From Xanthoparmelia taractica (taxonomy: Eukaryota > Ascomycota > Lecanoromycetes > Lecanorales > Parmeliaceae): a DNA stretch of 64,000 bases. Shown here one piece after another: positions 33,070 through 45,336 of the stretch. Where the stretch lies: the NCBI GenBank assembly GCA_033085395.1, contig JANQBS010000025.1:62001-126000 (forward strand), read 5' to 3'. Every line of letters begins with the position of its first letter. Position 1 is the first letter of the stretch. Below the pieces are notes generated by a model. It was not told the DNA's origin and searched no databases. It was given only the letters and a program-made list of their open reading frames with translations. The translations under genes and the position numbers were made by a program.

Positions 33070-33632
33070 AGCCGTCGAGATGATGCGCTATGTAGAATCT
33101 ATAATACACTGAATCACAAAATGTCTATAACAGGCTGAGATCTCTGTAACCTTCAACAACGACCTGTAGCTCTATTCTTACGCCCAAATTCTATATACCA
33201 GAACGCAGTGATTCTGATTTACATTATCTGACGTGACGTGAGGCACATGAGATTTCTACTTCTCGAGTATCTCTACTGGCGTTCTAATACCTGGTACTGA
33301 AGTCTCAACGACGAGTGTTAGCGACATGCTACGTAAGCAAAGTTATAACGTTCACTAGCAGCAGTTAGTAAAGTTCTTAGCCCACACAAAGTTCGAGGAG
33401 AAGATGAGTGTTGCAATGTATTCAGGTTACGTTAACGCCTATGAATACTGACTACCTTAGGTATTTCTTCCGTGGGTAGCTATACCCGATTTGAATTTAC
33501 TCGAATTCACTCAAACATAAGTCGAGGTATTAGAGCTATATATCGAATGAATAATGTATTACTTCTAGCTTTAAGTATTAAATTGGGATGATCCTGATCT
33601 GGGGCACTAAACATCTCGTCAAATGAGTTATT
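33070..33632. other. Intergenic region, no supported gene
   Basis: Moderately AT-rich DNA between the gene fragments and the kinase-like gene. No open frame with protein character. Confidence 0.5.
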
Positions 33633-35440
33633 ATGTCCTCAGCTCTGCGCCCCCTGGGGAATCCTCGCCCAATCTTTTGTGAATGGCATGTACTACCACA
33701 TAGCGGACGCCGTTTGCAAAGTCCGATTTGGAAATTTCCTCCAAGCCGCAAGAGATTCATATACAATGTTTCAGGGCCCAGATACCCAAAAAATTGTACA
33801 GGATGCGGTGAATATCACATGTGGAAACCGGAAGAAGACGGGCATTTCTTCTGCGGCGGATTTGACAGGGAAGACTTGATACAATATCGAAGCGGTGGCT
33901 ACCACCCAGTGCACTTGAGAGACACCATGAAGGGGGGAAAATACCAGATTGTGCAGAAGCTCGGCTGGGGACGTGATGCGACAGTTTGGCTAGCAGAGGA
34001 CCGTAGGTAAATTGCGCCGCGATGAGTTGTGTGTGTCAATGGTCGATTCTGATTTGGCCATACTACAGGATACCCCGACACGTGGCCATTAAAATCCTTA
34101 GATCAGATCGACGTGATGATGAAAAAGAGGCGCGGACTCTGGGGCGATTGAATGAGGGTCCGACAAGCCATTCTGGGAAAAGCCATATCATGCAGCTTCT
34201 AGACCGGTTCGAATTGATAGGGTCCAACGGTCGGCATTTGTGCCTCGTCGTCGAGGCGCTCGGGCCGAGGATCAAATCCGATGAGCTATCACCTAAACAT
34301 GCATGGGAGATAGCAAGGCAGCTCGTGGAAGCAACTGCTTATTTCCATGACCTGGGCATCGTACATGGCGGTAATGTCTTGTGTGCCTTAAGAGCTACCG
34401 CGCATGACCAAGGATTACTGACACGTTCCTCCGCACAGATCTGTATCAGGAAAAGATCCGATTCTCCAATACAAGTTTAATGCATCGCGATGGAGATCCT
34501 CTGAATCCTGTGGAAAGACCTAAAATTGGTAATGTACGAGCCGTTGATAATTTCGGCAACGTGGAATCTCGTCTTGCGCAAGTTTCAACTGCACGAGTGC
34601 CTCGATATCTTGTCAAGTCCCTTCAAGAATATCCTCAATCTCTTTCTTATAATGCGGACAATGATTCTCGCGTAAAAATCATTGGCTTTGAAGAGCGCTT
34701 TTCGGCCGGAAAGACATGCGGCGCCAAATTTGCATTCCACTACCAGGCACCTGAACTCGTACTTTTCTCTCAGGTTGGCCCCAGCGCAGATATATGGAGC
34801 TTAGGCTGTTTAGTATGCTGTTTCGTCTTTCTTACCCTAGAACATCAACTGACGCTTTGCGAAGATCTATCAAATGGTATGCAACGAACACACCTTCAAT
34901 CTCTGGTGTGATACAAAAGATGAAATGGTGAATGAATGGAGAGAAGCCTTTGGAGATCTGCCAGAAGAATGGAAAAGCTACTGCCCTCCAAAGGCCAATG
35001 ATCGTAAGTCAATGTCCTATCTTTCCTAGATGAACCTCGCACTCTTGCTCTTAAGTCGGTCTCTTTGCTTCATCCGAACCTCCGCTCCCTGCAATACGAA
35101 TCTGAAATTTAGACAGTCCCCGAGCACAACGAATACAACCTTCTTCTTGGGCTCCAGTCCAATCTTTCCGCCACTCGTCCCGAAACGAACTGGTTTTTAA
35201 AGGCTGATCTTGACACTCTGGGCGACCTCCTGCGCTTAATGATGCAGTATCGCCCATCAGATCGTCCATCAGCGACTGAGGTGCTTACGCACCCTTAGTT
35301 TCAGCGCTGTCCGTCCTTGGTCGCAGTTAATGGCCCTACCAAAGAGGAGGAGGCTCTAGCTAGCCTTGAGGCATTAAAGCGTTTAAAGTTGGACCTAAAA
35401 ACGGTGATTTCATCAAATTTCCTTCAAAGGTGGTATAAGC
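33633..35440 (+). pseudogene. SRPK-like protein kinase homologue with lost catalytic residues and a broken C-terminus
   Basis: Exons 33633-34006, 34069-34370, 34439-34812 and 34865-35003 join cleanly (introns 62, 68 and 52 bases). Order of motifs: EDLIQYRSGGYHPVHLRD (SRPK-type entry), glycine loop LGWGRDATVWLA, lysine HVAIKIL, catalytic-loop region HGDLYQEKIRFSNTS (HGD instead of HRD, expected Asn replaced by Lys), activation segment VKIIGFEERF (Asp of DFG replaced by Gly), the APE-like YQAPELVL and ADIWSLGCL. The tail near 35113-35440 gives ADLDTLGDLLRLMMQYRPSD and RPSATEVLTHP, then a TAG stop in place of the usual Trp of HPWF at about 35297, then FQRCPSL and an open frame to 35438. I could not join exon 4 to this tail in frame. 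Either a pseudokinase or a decaying gene. Confidence 0.65.
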
Positions 35441-36559
35441 GGAGCTGAGGAAGGTGGGGGACAGTCCAACATGGTGAGCAGGTGTATGGAAGGCGCGAGA
35501 CAGAAGTCGTCTTCTCCTGCCTCCTGCCTACATGACCTTCATTCGGAAGTCAAGGCCCTGAATAACTTGCGTTGAATACTTCGAATGATCAAATTCAAAA
35601 CGACGACGATGGAGCGACCTTTGATCAGTGTCATGTTGCACTTGAAGAACCAGAAGAAAGCCAACCGCCTGTTCGGACTCTGTCTGCGTGTCTGGCATAC
35701 TGTCTTCTTTGATCGATTTATTTATGCCATTATTGAGTAGATATACCCATTGCCCCCAAGGTCCTTGCGCTCATGTACTCACTAGGAGCCCATGCCACGC
35801 GAGTAAGCTGGAGCCGGAGAAGCATGTCACCATCATTTCGAAAAGCACAAGGACGACGCGACAAGCATTTGGAGTCATATAATTTGTGATCCGCAATATC
35901 GAAACTGGCATCGCCTAGTGCTATGCACCAAGAGAGGACACCAAAAATTTATCAAAGCGTATAGAGGGGTCCCATTTGGCCGGTTAAAAAAACGCCTTCT
36001 GTAAATGCTCGCCAAGCTCTTACATCTTGACTTCAGCGTTCATGTATCGAAGGGCCGCCCGCCTCCTCAATTCTGACTCGGAAAATCACCGATGTTACCC
36101 CCTCTTCTCTTGATGCTTCGTGAGTGACAGATGCAGGATTACCCTTTGTGGGTATGCTAGGGACTCCGGAGGGTTGGCTCCTAGGATGAGGGCCGCCTAC
36201 TGCTTGCATAGACTGAGATAGGATCCACTTGTACGCGGCGAGTGTCGGCTACGAACCTTCTGGCATTGTCCCAGGAGAGCCAAGAGATCCTTTGTCATCC
36301 CACAAATCCACATTCAGAAGCTCAAGAATCCCTATTTACTACCAGCTCAGATGCAGCCTCAAGCCTGAAAGAGATGAGATACGCACTACACTTGAATTGA
36401 AGGAAGGGATAAGGGAGGAGCGCGATGGCTTCATGCCTATGCAGCTCGAAGATTCGTCCACGATCGAGTCCCACTTTAAATTCCCCAGTACAACAAGACG
36501 ACATATCAAAAAGAAAATTGTGATGACCGCATGCAACGTATCATCTCGTACGCGTCAAC
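35441..36559. other. Intergenic region, no supported gene
   Basis: Plus-strand open frames at 35688-35882 and 36229-36741 lack motifs; the second overlaps the 3' end of the MFS gene antisense. Confidence 0.5.
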
Positions 36560-38359
36560 TTAGTGTGTATATACAAAGAAGATGTTATTCCGATCAGTCT
36601 GGTCGGCATAGGCCATTTTGTCTCTCAAGACAGCCTTCACGTCCTCACTCATATCCGCCAATGCTTTCTGATTCTTCTTGTTCAACCAATCGTTCCATAC
36701 CCTCATCACCACGACCACAAAGCACAGCGCCGATAAGGTAGCAATGATGCTGATCTTGCCAGAGATATAGCCAGGCGCCTGCTTTGCTTGGAATGTCTGT
36801 GTCCCCAAGATGTTTCCCACGCAGAAGGCTATCAATGTGAGGGCATTGGCCGTGACTTTCTTGGAATGGCCTGCGATATTCGATGCGTTCCAAGCCAACA
36901 GCAGCATAAAGGCAGCTCCGAACGTTCCAGTCAAAAAGGAGGCGGCAAGAAGGCCTGCTTTGTTTTTCGGGATCCCGTTGGGATCAAGGCCAATCATCAT
37001 ACCCGCACCAAGTATGGTTGGAAGGATGCAGATCAACATGACCACCGATCTGTCGCGCCATTTGTCGGACAGATAGCCGACGAGAAGAACACACATTGCG
37101 CCAATCGCGCCACTGGGCGTGTTTAGGACGAGTGCTTGCTGAGATGTGTAGCCAAAGGTGGTCAGGAGAATGCTCGAAAAGTTGGATAGTCCGCCGTTGG
37201 GGATGGAGCTCAGCATGGTAGCGAGGCAAATGAGCCATACTCGAGGGTCTCTGAAGGTCTCGAAAACCTGGTCTCTCTTGATGCGAGCGTTTTGTGTCCC
37301 ACTTGTACCACGTTAGCCACGTCCTGTACTTTTCAAAGTGGGGGTCGCTAAGTATACCTCTGATTGTCCTTGACCCGCAGCAACGCAGCAACTTTCTCGG
37401 CGTCGGTGAATCGTTTCGCTTTTACAGGCGAATCAGGCAAAAGCATTGCGACTAGAAGCCCAATGACCATTGTCAAAGCACCAATAGCAACGTAGAAAAT
37501 CCTCCAATTCGCGAACCTCGTGTGGGCAAAGCTGACTCCGTAGGCGACGAAGCCACCAAAAATCTGAGTGAGGGAGTTGCAGACGTAGAACCAAGACACG
37601 CGTCGGCCTTGCTCCTCCTTCTTGTACCACATGGCGATGATCAGTATCAGGATCGGGGCAACACTGTTCTTAAGGTAAGCTTGTGCTGTAAAGGTGCCAA
37701 GTCATCCTCAGACAACACGTACCAGCTTTCAAATACACCCAGCAGAGTACGAACAATGGCCAGCCCCGCGAATGTTGTACACGCAGCATGGAAGCCAAGG
37801 ATGAGCCCCCATATCATGATGTTTATGCCCAGATACAACCCCAGCCGTGATATATGCTGCGCCAGGTATTGCGTAGGAAACTCTGCCACCAGGAAGCCTG
37901 CGTTTGCAATCAGTGACTACGTCCACGTGCCTAGATTGCCGGCCTCTGCGCAGAGACAGATGCTGGCAGATCTTGCATACCGATGTAGAAGAGCATGGAC
38001 AAGTCCGAATAGTCCTGCCCTTTAAGGTGCGTATCCGTTCGTATCCCCATGACCGCCGTGTATGATAGTGTAGTCTTGTCCAGAAACTGTAGGAAGTATA
38101 CAGCTGCCAGGAGTGGAGCAATGCTAAGATCGATCTTCCTCACGAGCCTCTTCAACTGCACAGGATCGTCCAGAATGGCAGTCCCAGCTTCTGCAATCTC
38201 CAAAGACCTGGGGTGGTTCTCCAGAAAGAACAGAGCTTCGTCTGCATCATTGAGCGATTCCACTGTAATTGCTCCATCTTCTACCGCCACTGATGCTTTC
38301 CGACCATCAAGACGTGCGAAGGGGTCCGGCTTCTCTTCCTTTTCTTGCTCAGAGAGCAT
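36560..38359 (-). CDS. MFS transporter, anion:cation symporter (allantoate permease Dal5-like) family
   Basis: Four exons, 38359-37981, 37897-37719, 37668-37358 and 37301-36560, 536 residues, phases consistent. An ATG at 38416 would add 19 residues. Twelve-span MFS layout: after an acidic N-tail (MLSEQEKEEKPDPFARLDGR) come LKRLVRKIDLSIAPLLAAVYFLQFLDKTTL (TM1, family-typical D-x-x-L-x-P), SMLFYIGFLVAEFPTQYLAQ, IMIWGLILGFHAACTTF, IVRTLLGVFES, WYKKEEQGRRVSWFY, the central loop DNQSGTQNARIKRDQVFETF, FRDPRVWLIC, and the C-half with YLSDKWRDRS. The family takes up small organic anions such as allantoate, ureidosuccinate, nicotinate or biotin precursors by proton symport at the plasma membrane. Substrate unknown. 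The intron 2 borders are the least certain. Confidence 0.9.
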
Positions 38360-38416
38360 TGCGGTAGTGGAATTATAGTAAGGGCCCATAAGAGTTGTGA
38401 GTGACGCAGAGGACAC

Positions 38417-39572
38417 CGGATCTGAGGGTTCTTATGCTCCTTGGGTGGTACCAGATACCAGTATCTGGCTTTGCATATAACGGCATCGTATTTCTTATCA
38501 TTGGCATAGCTTATCGGCATTCTCCAATACTAGAGGAGCATGAGGTCATTAAACCCTATCAGACCTCTCAGTACCTCTTGTCTGCGATGGAATGAAAGGG
38601 TTCATTATTTGATGATCATCGCTATCAAGACGTCTTTTCATCACCTTCCTCTTTGAGCTAGTACTTAAGATCTGATGCTAAGGTAGATTAGGTGGGGTTA
38701 GACCCTGAGAGTTCGCTCGCCTTTCCTTATTCGTTACCGGCTAACGATCTCGCTGAGCCCTCGCCCCTCGCTTCGAGACCTCTTCTGGTATTTAGCTCAA
38801 ACTGCTGGTGTGCTATGTTTCTGAATTGTCTAACATCATCTGGATATTCACTCTTCGTCCGGCACTTCGAGATCTGCTCAGCCTGGATTCCGGCGAGATT
38901 ACACCGGATCTCCCGCCACGGCATTCGTTAATCATACTATTGAAGCTGAACATGTATTCTGGCGAGTCGACTTCTCGGGTGACGGTTAACCCATAGAGAA
39001 GAAGGTATCTCTGTGTGGTGCTTTCTCGCACTTTCCCTCGCTTCTTCTCCGAACCACGTGTCTTCTGCGCCCGCCGAACGCTATACCGCATCCGCAGAAC
39101 ATTTGAAACTCTGGCAAAGATGTTGCATTGAAATACTTTCGAGTGTGGAATGATAATGGGTCTTCAGATAATTAGAAGGATCTGCATATGGAAGTCCCAA
39201 ATAATAGGTTCCGATCTCTAAAGAACGAGAAGAATTCAGACATGGAGCTAGATAAGGACCCGGGGGACCGGTGAAAGGGCGCGTTGAGCTATTATTGTGT
39301 TAAAGAAAACTGAGCATTGCCGGAGCGGGACCCGAGTCCTAACGAGGCTCTGTAGAACATTGGCATGGTACAGATGTAACCGTAAGATATGCCTAACAGC
39401 ACCTATACCCAAGGAGTAGTCGGCGTCCGAGAGGTGGGCTTAGCATGACCAATCTAGGACGATCGAGAACTTTGTGGAAGCCGAAACAATCAAGAGAAAG
39501 GCTTCGCTGAGTACTATTGATGTTTTGGCCGGAGTGGCGGGGGGAGATAGAGAAGATTCTGTGGGCAAGAAA
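38417..39572. other. Intergenic region, no supported gene
   Basis: Open frames at 38692-39091 on both strands overlap one another and show no motif. Promoter of the MFS gene lies just above 38416. Confidence 0.5.
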
Positions 39573-41385
39573 TCAATCATCAAACGGCCAATTCTCCTCC
39601 CACAACTTCCGCTCATGCTCATCGTGAGCATACAAATCAAGGACTTGATCCTTTATTTGTTGCAAGGCATTTTTGGCTTCATCATATTGATCCACCCGTA
39701 CGATACCTTTTTCTGGAAACAGGTCTCTGCCTATACTGTCCCTAACGCTACGCATGAGGTTCATGCCTTCATCGGCACCCTTGGCATTAGCCTCGATCTC
39801 GGTCCTCTCTGCCGAAGAGAAGCGGAATGGATAAGGCGGAGAACCTTGAGCCACGACTCCAGGAAGATCCGACCAAGCGTCTTCGAGCTTGAGCATTGAG
39901 GCTAGGTATTGTGCCTCGCCATCAATGAGAAGCCTTTGCGCAATAAGAAGAAGCTCGAAGCTTGCGGTTTGTTGGTATTCCCAAGCGCGGTATAGAAGCG
40001 GGACATCGTTGTGTAAAAGAATTCGGTACATAGTGGAGAGCATTTGACTCAAATATAAAGACATGGCTTTCTTTTGCGATACATCATCGAGTTGATCATA
40101 GTTTTCTGGGAGTTCCGGTCTCTCAAGGCCCTGCGTATGTGGTCCCTCGTAGTCTAGGAAATACGGCTGGCGAAACTGGTTGAACAAAGGCGCTAGCTCA
40201 GTCGACTGCCAATCAATAATTGCAACAATTTCGCTGGGATTTTCAGGGTTGACGAATATGTTTTCTTGATGGAGATCTGGGTGCCAAAGGCAAGACGATG
40301 CAATCGATCGATCAGTCGGCAGCAAGTATTTAGCAATGGTGAGATACGATTGCAAGGCTTTCAGCTTTTTCTCTCTGCACGTCATGTAGGTGCCAGGCCC
40401 ACGGAGTGTGATGGGCGACTTCGGTAGTCGGGGGATTGTATCCACACATGTGATCTCTCGATTGCCAATAGCTGCCAAATAGTCTTCTACTGTGTCCCCT
40501 AGAAGCTGAGCGTTAGCCGCAGAACACTCAATTTCTGGTTCTAGGTTCACATACATGGGCCCCTATCATAAAGAACCGACGCTCTGCCGGCATCATAGTA
40601 CTCTCGGCCTGTTGAGGGGCCTACCGCAAATCTTTGGTTATTCATAGCCGTGCCATGTTCATCGAAGTAGAGTGGATCCTGCGAGTTTTGCTTCCCTAAG
40701 TCATGGGCAAAGTAGAGGCTCCCAAATTGCTTGAACGAGGTCGACGTCCATTTTTTTTGATAGCGCACGATCTGTTTGACGACCTCCAAACGGTCTTCCG
40801 ATTTCATCTTGGTCCATACATGTTCAAGTTGAACACCGGGAGCCTTCTGCATTATGATGTACTCAGCCCCAACGCTCTGGGTTCCCGAATCCCAGGCGTA
40901 AACTTTTGGGACTGGAGTTTCGAGGACATCGCGGGCCTATAGAACATTAGCACTGTTGGTCAAAATAGGGTCATCAGCATCACAAATTCCATTGTCGCTA
41001 CTTCGCTTGCGGTTGTAAGTTGAGCTTGTCCAGCGTTTGGGTTGGGCACTTTAGCAACCACCTGCTTGCCGTTTTCCATGGTCATGAGGAAAGCTTTAGC
41101 ATACTGCCCATCAGGGTACTTTTCAATTGCGACGCAACATCTTGAGTCAACAGTTGAAGCGGCAATCTCAGCCAGCTTGTCCATGTTGAAATGTACGCAT
41201 CTTTGTGACATCTCAAATTCTTCATTGCTGACAAAGCGACCACGGGTGAAGTGAAAGAGATCCTCATTTTCTTGCCAGCCTAAAACACATGAGTGTTCAG
41301 GAAAAGGACTTGGGACGCCAAAATCCTTACTACGATTTCCACTTGATGTTGACTTGTGAGATGCTTTACGTATCCATCTCAACAT
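39573..41385 (-). CDS. APH-type phosphotransferase, Aim9-like
   Basis: Three exons, 41385-40984, 40936-40555 and 40498-39573, 569 residues, with clean introns of 47 and 56 bases and matching phases. The ATG at 41385 gives a basic, Ser-rich leader (MLRWIRKASHKSTSSGNRSK) suited to mitochondrial import; an upstream ATG at 41484 adds 33 residues. Motifs: HFTRGRFVSNEEFEMSQRCV at the start of the domain, QVVAKVPNPNAG (nucleotide-binding Lys), TPVPKVYAWDS, EYIIMQKAPGVQLEHVW, the catalytic loop LWHPDLHQENIFV, and IVAIIDWQSTELAPLF (metal-binding Asp). All match the aminoglycoside-phosphotransferase-like family that includes yeast Aim9. The substrate of these fungal proteins is not known; mitochondrial location is inference. 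Confidence 0.9.
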
Positions 41386-42205
41386 GGTCACCGCGGTATT
41401 AGAGTGTATACAGATATCCTCGCGAATGGAAGACGTTAACGGAGAGCATTTTGTGTATGCGCCAAATATCTTGTAAGTAAACATGGCTGAAAAGAGGCTT
41501 GCTGGTAAATGACAAGAATCCTGTAGAGCTTACTGTTGCAAATGTGGGTGACGTGTAGCTACTGAAAAATCTGACTACATACAAGCGATAGGGCTGAGTA
41601 GTGCCAAATTCCAACACAGCTTGACGGCGGTCGCATTGAACAGTTTGCAGTTATCGGCGTGTGTGAGGTCAAACGGCGCAGGGCGTACAAGAGCGACTGT
41701 CAAAATTATACTGGATACCCCTAAGGAAATTCACGGGCGTCAGCGGCCCAGCCAGAAGGATCGGGTCCCGGGTTTCCCAGCCTCACGGTGGATCCATACC
41801 CTATCTATACCAGCCCAAGGCTTTTGATGGAACGCCTTGAACTCCGCGTGAGCCCTCAGAGCACCATAGCGCCTACTGTCATTACGCCTATGTGTATGGA
41901 ATGTCCCTCAGCTGCTACCTAAATGTATGCTAAAGCCCCCGTACTCCCAGCAGTCCCAGCAAAAACTGCTGTCAAGAAATGTAATATTGGGCAGTGTTCT
42001 TGGAGCAAGTAGGACTTACATACCCAAATCAATTGCCTATTGTCCCGGATGGAAGCCGAAGATTACACTCTAGGCTGACCAAGCAGCCTCGTCGTCGTGG
42101 TGTGCCTCGGACTTGACGGCGGTACACAGAATAACCGCTTCGTATTCAATGCAATTAGCAGCGTCCGTGGCTGCAATAGACTTTGTCATCTCATACGTCG
42201 ACGAC
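41386..42205. other. Divergent intergenic region
   Basis: Separates the Aim9-like and deaminase-like genes, which point away from each other, so it should hold both promoters. No further gene supported. Confidence 0.5.
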
Positions 42206-43300
42206 ATGGCAACAATCGTGGACGCTGCATTTACTATAAACCTCCCCAAGGTTGAATTGCATGCTCACCTCACAGGAAGCATTACTCCACAGTGCCTTCA
42301 CGAGATATGGACCCAAAGAAAGTCAGAAGTCCCGCACCTGACATTGCAAGACCCATTAGAGGCCATGTCAACGGACAAATTGTGGGACATTATGACCTTT
42401 TTCCCCCTGTTCTCAAAATACATCTATGAGCTTTGCTCTACGCACGCAAGCATCATCTACTCGACGAACGCCGTTCTCCACGACTTCAAAGAGGATGGCG
42501 TCGTATATCTCGAACTTCGAACCACCCCTCGCTCTTCTCCTTCCATGTCCAAACATGACTACGTCGCTACCATTCTTTCCTGCATTGAGAATTTTCCGGA
42601 CCGCAATGTCATGACCACGTACCTTATCCTCTCCATCGACCGTCGCAATTCTGCAGAAGAAGCATTGGAAGTGGTCGACCTAGCCATCCAATACCGATCC
42701 AGGGGAATCGTTGGCGTCGACCTGTGCGGTGATCCAAGCAAAGGCGATGTCTCGACTTTTAAAGAAGCCTTCCGTAAGGCCAAACTGCATGGATTGAAAA
42801 TTACCCTACATTTCGCCGAGATCCTTGTATCATCTTCACTCACTGAGCTGAATACCTTGCTGTCTTTCAAGCCGGATAGAGTGGGTCATGTCATCCATGT
42901 CCCTAGCGAAATTAGGGATCAGATCATAGCCATGAAACTCGGGCTCGAGCTTTGCGTCTCGTGCAACGTACAGGCAAAGCTAATCGAGGGCGGCGTGGCA
43001 GATCATCATTTCATGTCTTGGATCAAGACAGGATGTCCTGTCATTCTATGCGTGAGTATTCCGGTGCGCCATCCACCTCAATGGCTGACTGACGCAATGC
43101 AGACGGACGACGTCGGCGTCTTTCGTAGCAAATTGAGCAATGAATATCTGCTGATCGCCCAAGCCTTCAACCTAAGCCGAAATGATCTGATCAACCTCTG
43201 TGATCAGGCAGTCGAGGCCATTTTTGGAGACGAGCACCAAAAGCAGAGACTCTGGACCCTTGTCAAAGAGGCCAGGGGCGAATTGATGCACACAGATTGA
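42206..43300 (+). CDS. Adenosine deaminase-like protein (ADAL/MAPDA type)
   Basis: Two exons, 42206-43051 and 43103-43300, 347 residues. The 51-base intron (GTGAGT to TGCAG) is a multiple of three without a stop, so an unspliced reading also stays open. The ATG at 42206 puts the metal motif close to the N-terminus (LPKVELHAHLTGSI, HxH at residues 19 and 21), as in the family; an in-frame ATG at 42113 is also possible. Other motifs: YLELRTTPR, GIVGVDLCGDP, LKITLHFAEI (metal His and catalytic Glu), RVGHVIHV, ELCVSCNVQ and TDDVGVF (second metal Asp). Members hydrolyse N6-methyl-AMP or adenosine-type substrates. Cytosolic. Confidence 0.9.
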   Translation: MATIVDAAFTINLPKVELHAHLTGSITPQCLHEIWTQRKSEVPHLTLQDPLEAMSTDKLWDIMTFFPLFSKYIYELCSTHASIIYSTNAVLHDFKEDGVVYLELRTTPRSSPSMSKHDYVATILSCIENFPDRNVMTTYLILSIDRRNSAEEALEVVDLAIQYRSRGIVGVDLCGDPSKGDVSTFKEAFRKAKLHGLKITLHFAEILVSSSLTELNTLLSFKPDRVGHVIHVPSEIRDQIIAMKLGLELCVSCNVQAKLIEGGVADHHFMSWIKTGCPVILCVSIPVRHPPQWLTDAMQTDDVGVFRSKLSNEYLLIAQAFNLSRNDLINLCDQAVEAIFGDEHQKQRLWTLVKEARGELMHTD

Positions 43301-43851
43301 CCTTATAGAAAACTTCTTTCTCAAAGTCAGCTTGGTTTTGCTTCCGGTCGGCCGAGGTTGCTATATCGGCATAGGCAAGACGGGAAAGTATTGTCCGTAA
43401 CCTTCTGGCGCCAACTCTGCGCTGTAGCAGCAGCGGAACTTATGATCCAGACAACCACGATTAGCACCCGTCATTGATATCCGAGCTCTTGCGCGACTGG
43501 TCTGCGCGTAACGTTCCGGTTCATAGAATTTCTGGAGCTCGTTTCGTCTTCCGCAGAGGAAAAGGGATACTTTCTCGGCGAGAATGATATGAAACGTCGG
43601 CTGCTTCCTTGCGATGACCTCTCAGACTGAGATGTCTTCTTAGAAATAGCAATACGCGCGAAGCGCAGTTCCAAATTCCCGTCCAAGTTTGAAAGTATTA
43701 ATATTATAGCCGATAGTTGTAGAGGCGCTGGAGTTTGGAGGATACGGAAGATGTAAAGTATATAAGTACAGTTCTTGTAAGCCGCAGGACAGCCTCGAGA
43801 CTCACATCTCCTGCATCTACGGTCTCAGGCTTTAACCAGATTATCGCAAAC
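43301..43851. other. Intergenic region
   Basis: Holds the 3' end of the deaminase-like gene and, possibly, an unseen first exon with the signal peptide for the following small Cys protein (the open frame reaches back to 43735). Confidence 0.4.
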
Positions 43852-44618
43852 ATGAGTCTTAATCTCCTTTACCAGCCAGCTTTGAACGCGTCTGCGGTCC
43901 CGTTCGGGTTTGATGCGCTGCCTGGACCAGATGTCAGCAATTGTGAAAGATACTATTCGTAAGTATGACAAGTGGGATCCTCTGTTCGTGAGCGTATCGA
44001 GAATCGATTTATAGAGCATGCCGGGGGGGTGATGAGTTGGTCTTATAATTATGACTGCATTTTGCACTCCTAAAATGAGTGATGTCTAGCCTGTACGGAC
44101 AATAGCTGAATCCTAATGTCCAGATACCCCTCTGCGCCTGTCCAATCGGATTGCGAAATCGCCATCGGAAAGCTACCAAGTGGTACGGCGCCCACGCTAT
44201 GGTACACCAAGCCGGACCCCAGAGAGCAAAGAAACGTGCTTCCACTCAGCGTGCGTCATGGTCAGTAGCCACTTCTTCGTTCTAGCGAAGAGATAAGGAA
44301 TCGCCCTAACTCGGAATTTTTCCAGGCACGTGCGAGATTCTATTCCACATGTCTGGCCAGTCGGCGGAAGATCTGGAATTTGTCTCGATCATGCCAAGCG
44401 ACATCAGAGACATGGCCAGATGGGTAGTCGGGAATTGCGGTAGGGAGGGCAAAGGAGGAATGATCACAAAGGGTATAAAAAAGACAATGGACTCCATGAA
44501 CGACGGCAGCAGCCGCAGATTTCCTGATCCCGCGCTGCGTAAGACGGTCCTCCCCATCCATTACCTTCGCCGTGTCGCTGACAATTGGTATACAAGCCCG
44601 AGACACCTCCTTCTATAG
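43852..44618 (+). CDS. Small cysteine protein, family A member 2 (probably secreted)
   Basis: Three exons, 43852-43958, 44124-44260 and 44326-44618, 178 residues, phases consistent (GTAAGT/TGTCCAG and GTCAGT/TTCCAG). Motifs run GFDALPGPDVSNCERYYSYP, then QSDCEIAIGKLPSG, VLPLSVRHGTCEILFHMSG, MARWVVGNCGREGKGG. The order C-x2-AI, LP, GTC-x-I, a helix with A-x-x-V-x-x-C, and GG is the same as in the protein at 1893-2387. No clear signal peptide at this start; an upstream exon may supply it, or the copy is N-terminally damaged. After GG the tail (RRFPDPALRKTVLPIHYLRR) has no family resemblance and may read into non-coding DNA. Confidence 0.6.
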
Positions 44619-45331
44619 CCTTCACGTATGGAGACCCTTGGATACCGGCGACATAGACTGGAACCCCGGCAACAACGACCCTGATGTTGGAGGCGCCATA
44701 GACCGCAGTCTGATACGAGCCATGCGAGCACCACCAGCCTACAGTCCCGCGAGCAGGGAGCTCGGCCGTCGTCAAGAGTATCTTTGGGCGGCCGTAGGCC
44801 GGATGGAGTATTCTGAGCCAACCACGAACTGGTGGGATGGTCCTGCAGTTGATCGTTCTTCGACCGCATGACTGTGATGGCGGCTCGGCTGAGGCCAAAA
44901 ATGTTGAATTGCCAGCCAACTCAGATATAGAACTTGAAGCAGTTGACTTGTTTAACACCTTTGGTGGGCCAGCCAATCAGCATTGTCATTCGTGATTCTA
45001 TTCATCCACGTCTAGCATCCGCGAGGTATCCAGAGGTCTCTCTAAACAAGCGTCATTAGCATATAGCACAATTGCAAACCCCATCTCCAATGCCAAATGA
45101 AGCACCTCTCTCCATCATAGAGAAAACAGCCTCTTCATACAATCACCCAACCGCCTTAGCTATCTCTTTCATGCACTTCCGAGTACCCTCGGCCCCTGGG
45201 ATTGATCAACCCTTTTTCACCCCTCAGGGTGCCCGCTGCACTCTGCTATCAAAACCCCAAACTGACCCGGAAACTGAAACCCCCAGCAAAACAAAACACG
45301 AGAAAAAGAGACCGCATCGCTCGATCCCAGT
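44619..45331. other. Intergenic region, no supported gene
   Basis: Open frames on both strands at 44464-44976 overlap one another and lack motifs. Normal base composition up to the left LTR of the Copia element. Confidence 0.45.
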
Positions 45332-45336
45332 CCACA

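Noticed and set aside
36229..36741. Plus-strand frame of 170 codons
   Set aside because: Partly antisense to the MFS gene, no motif, biased composition.
40499..40556. Overlap of two frames in the APH/Aim9-like gene that looks like a frameshift
   Set aside because: A 56-base intron with a GTATGT donor, GCTAAC branch site and TTCTAG acceptor joins DRGP-W-DTVEDYL in frame.
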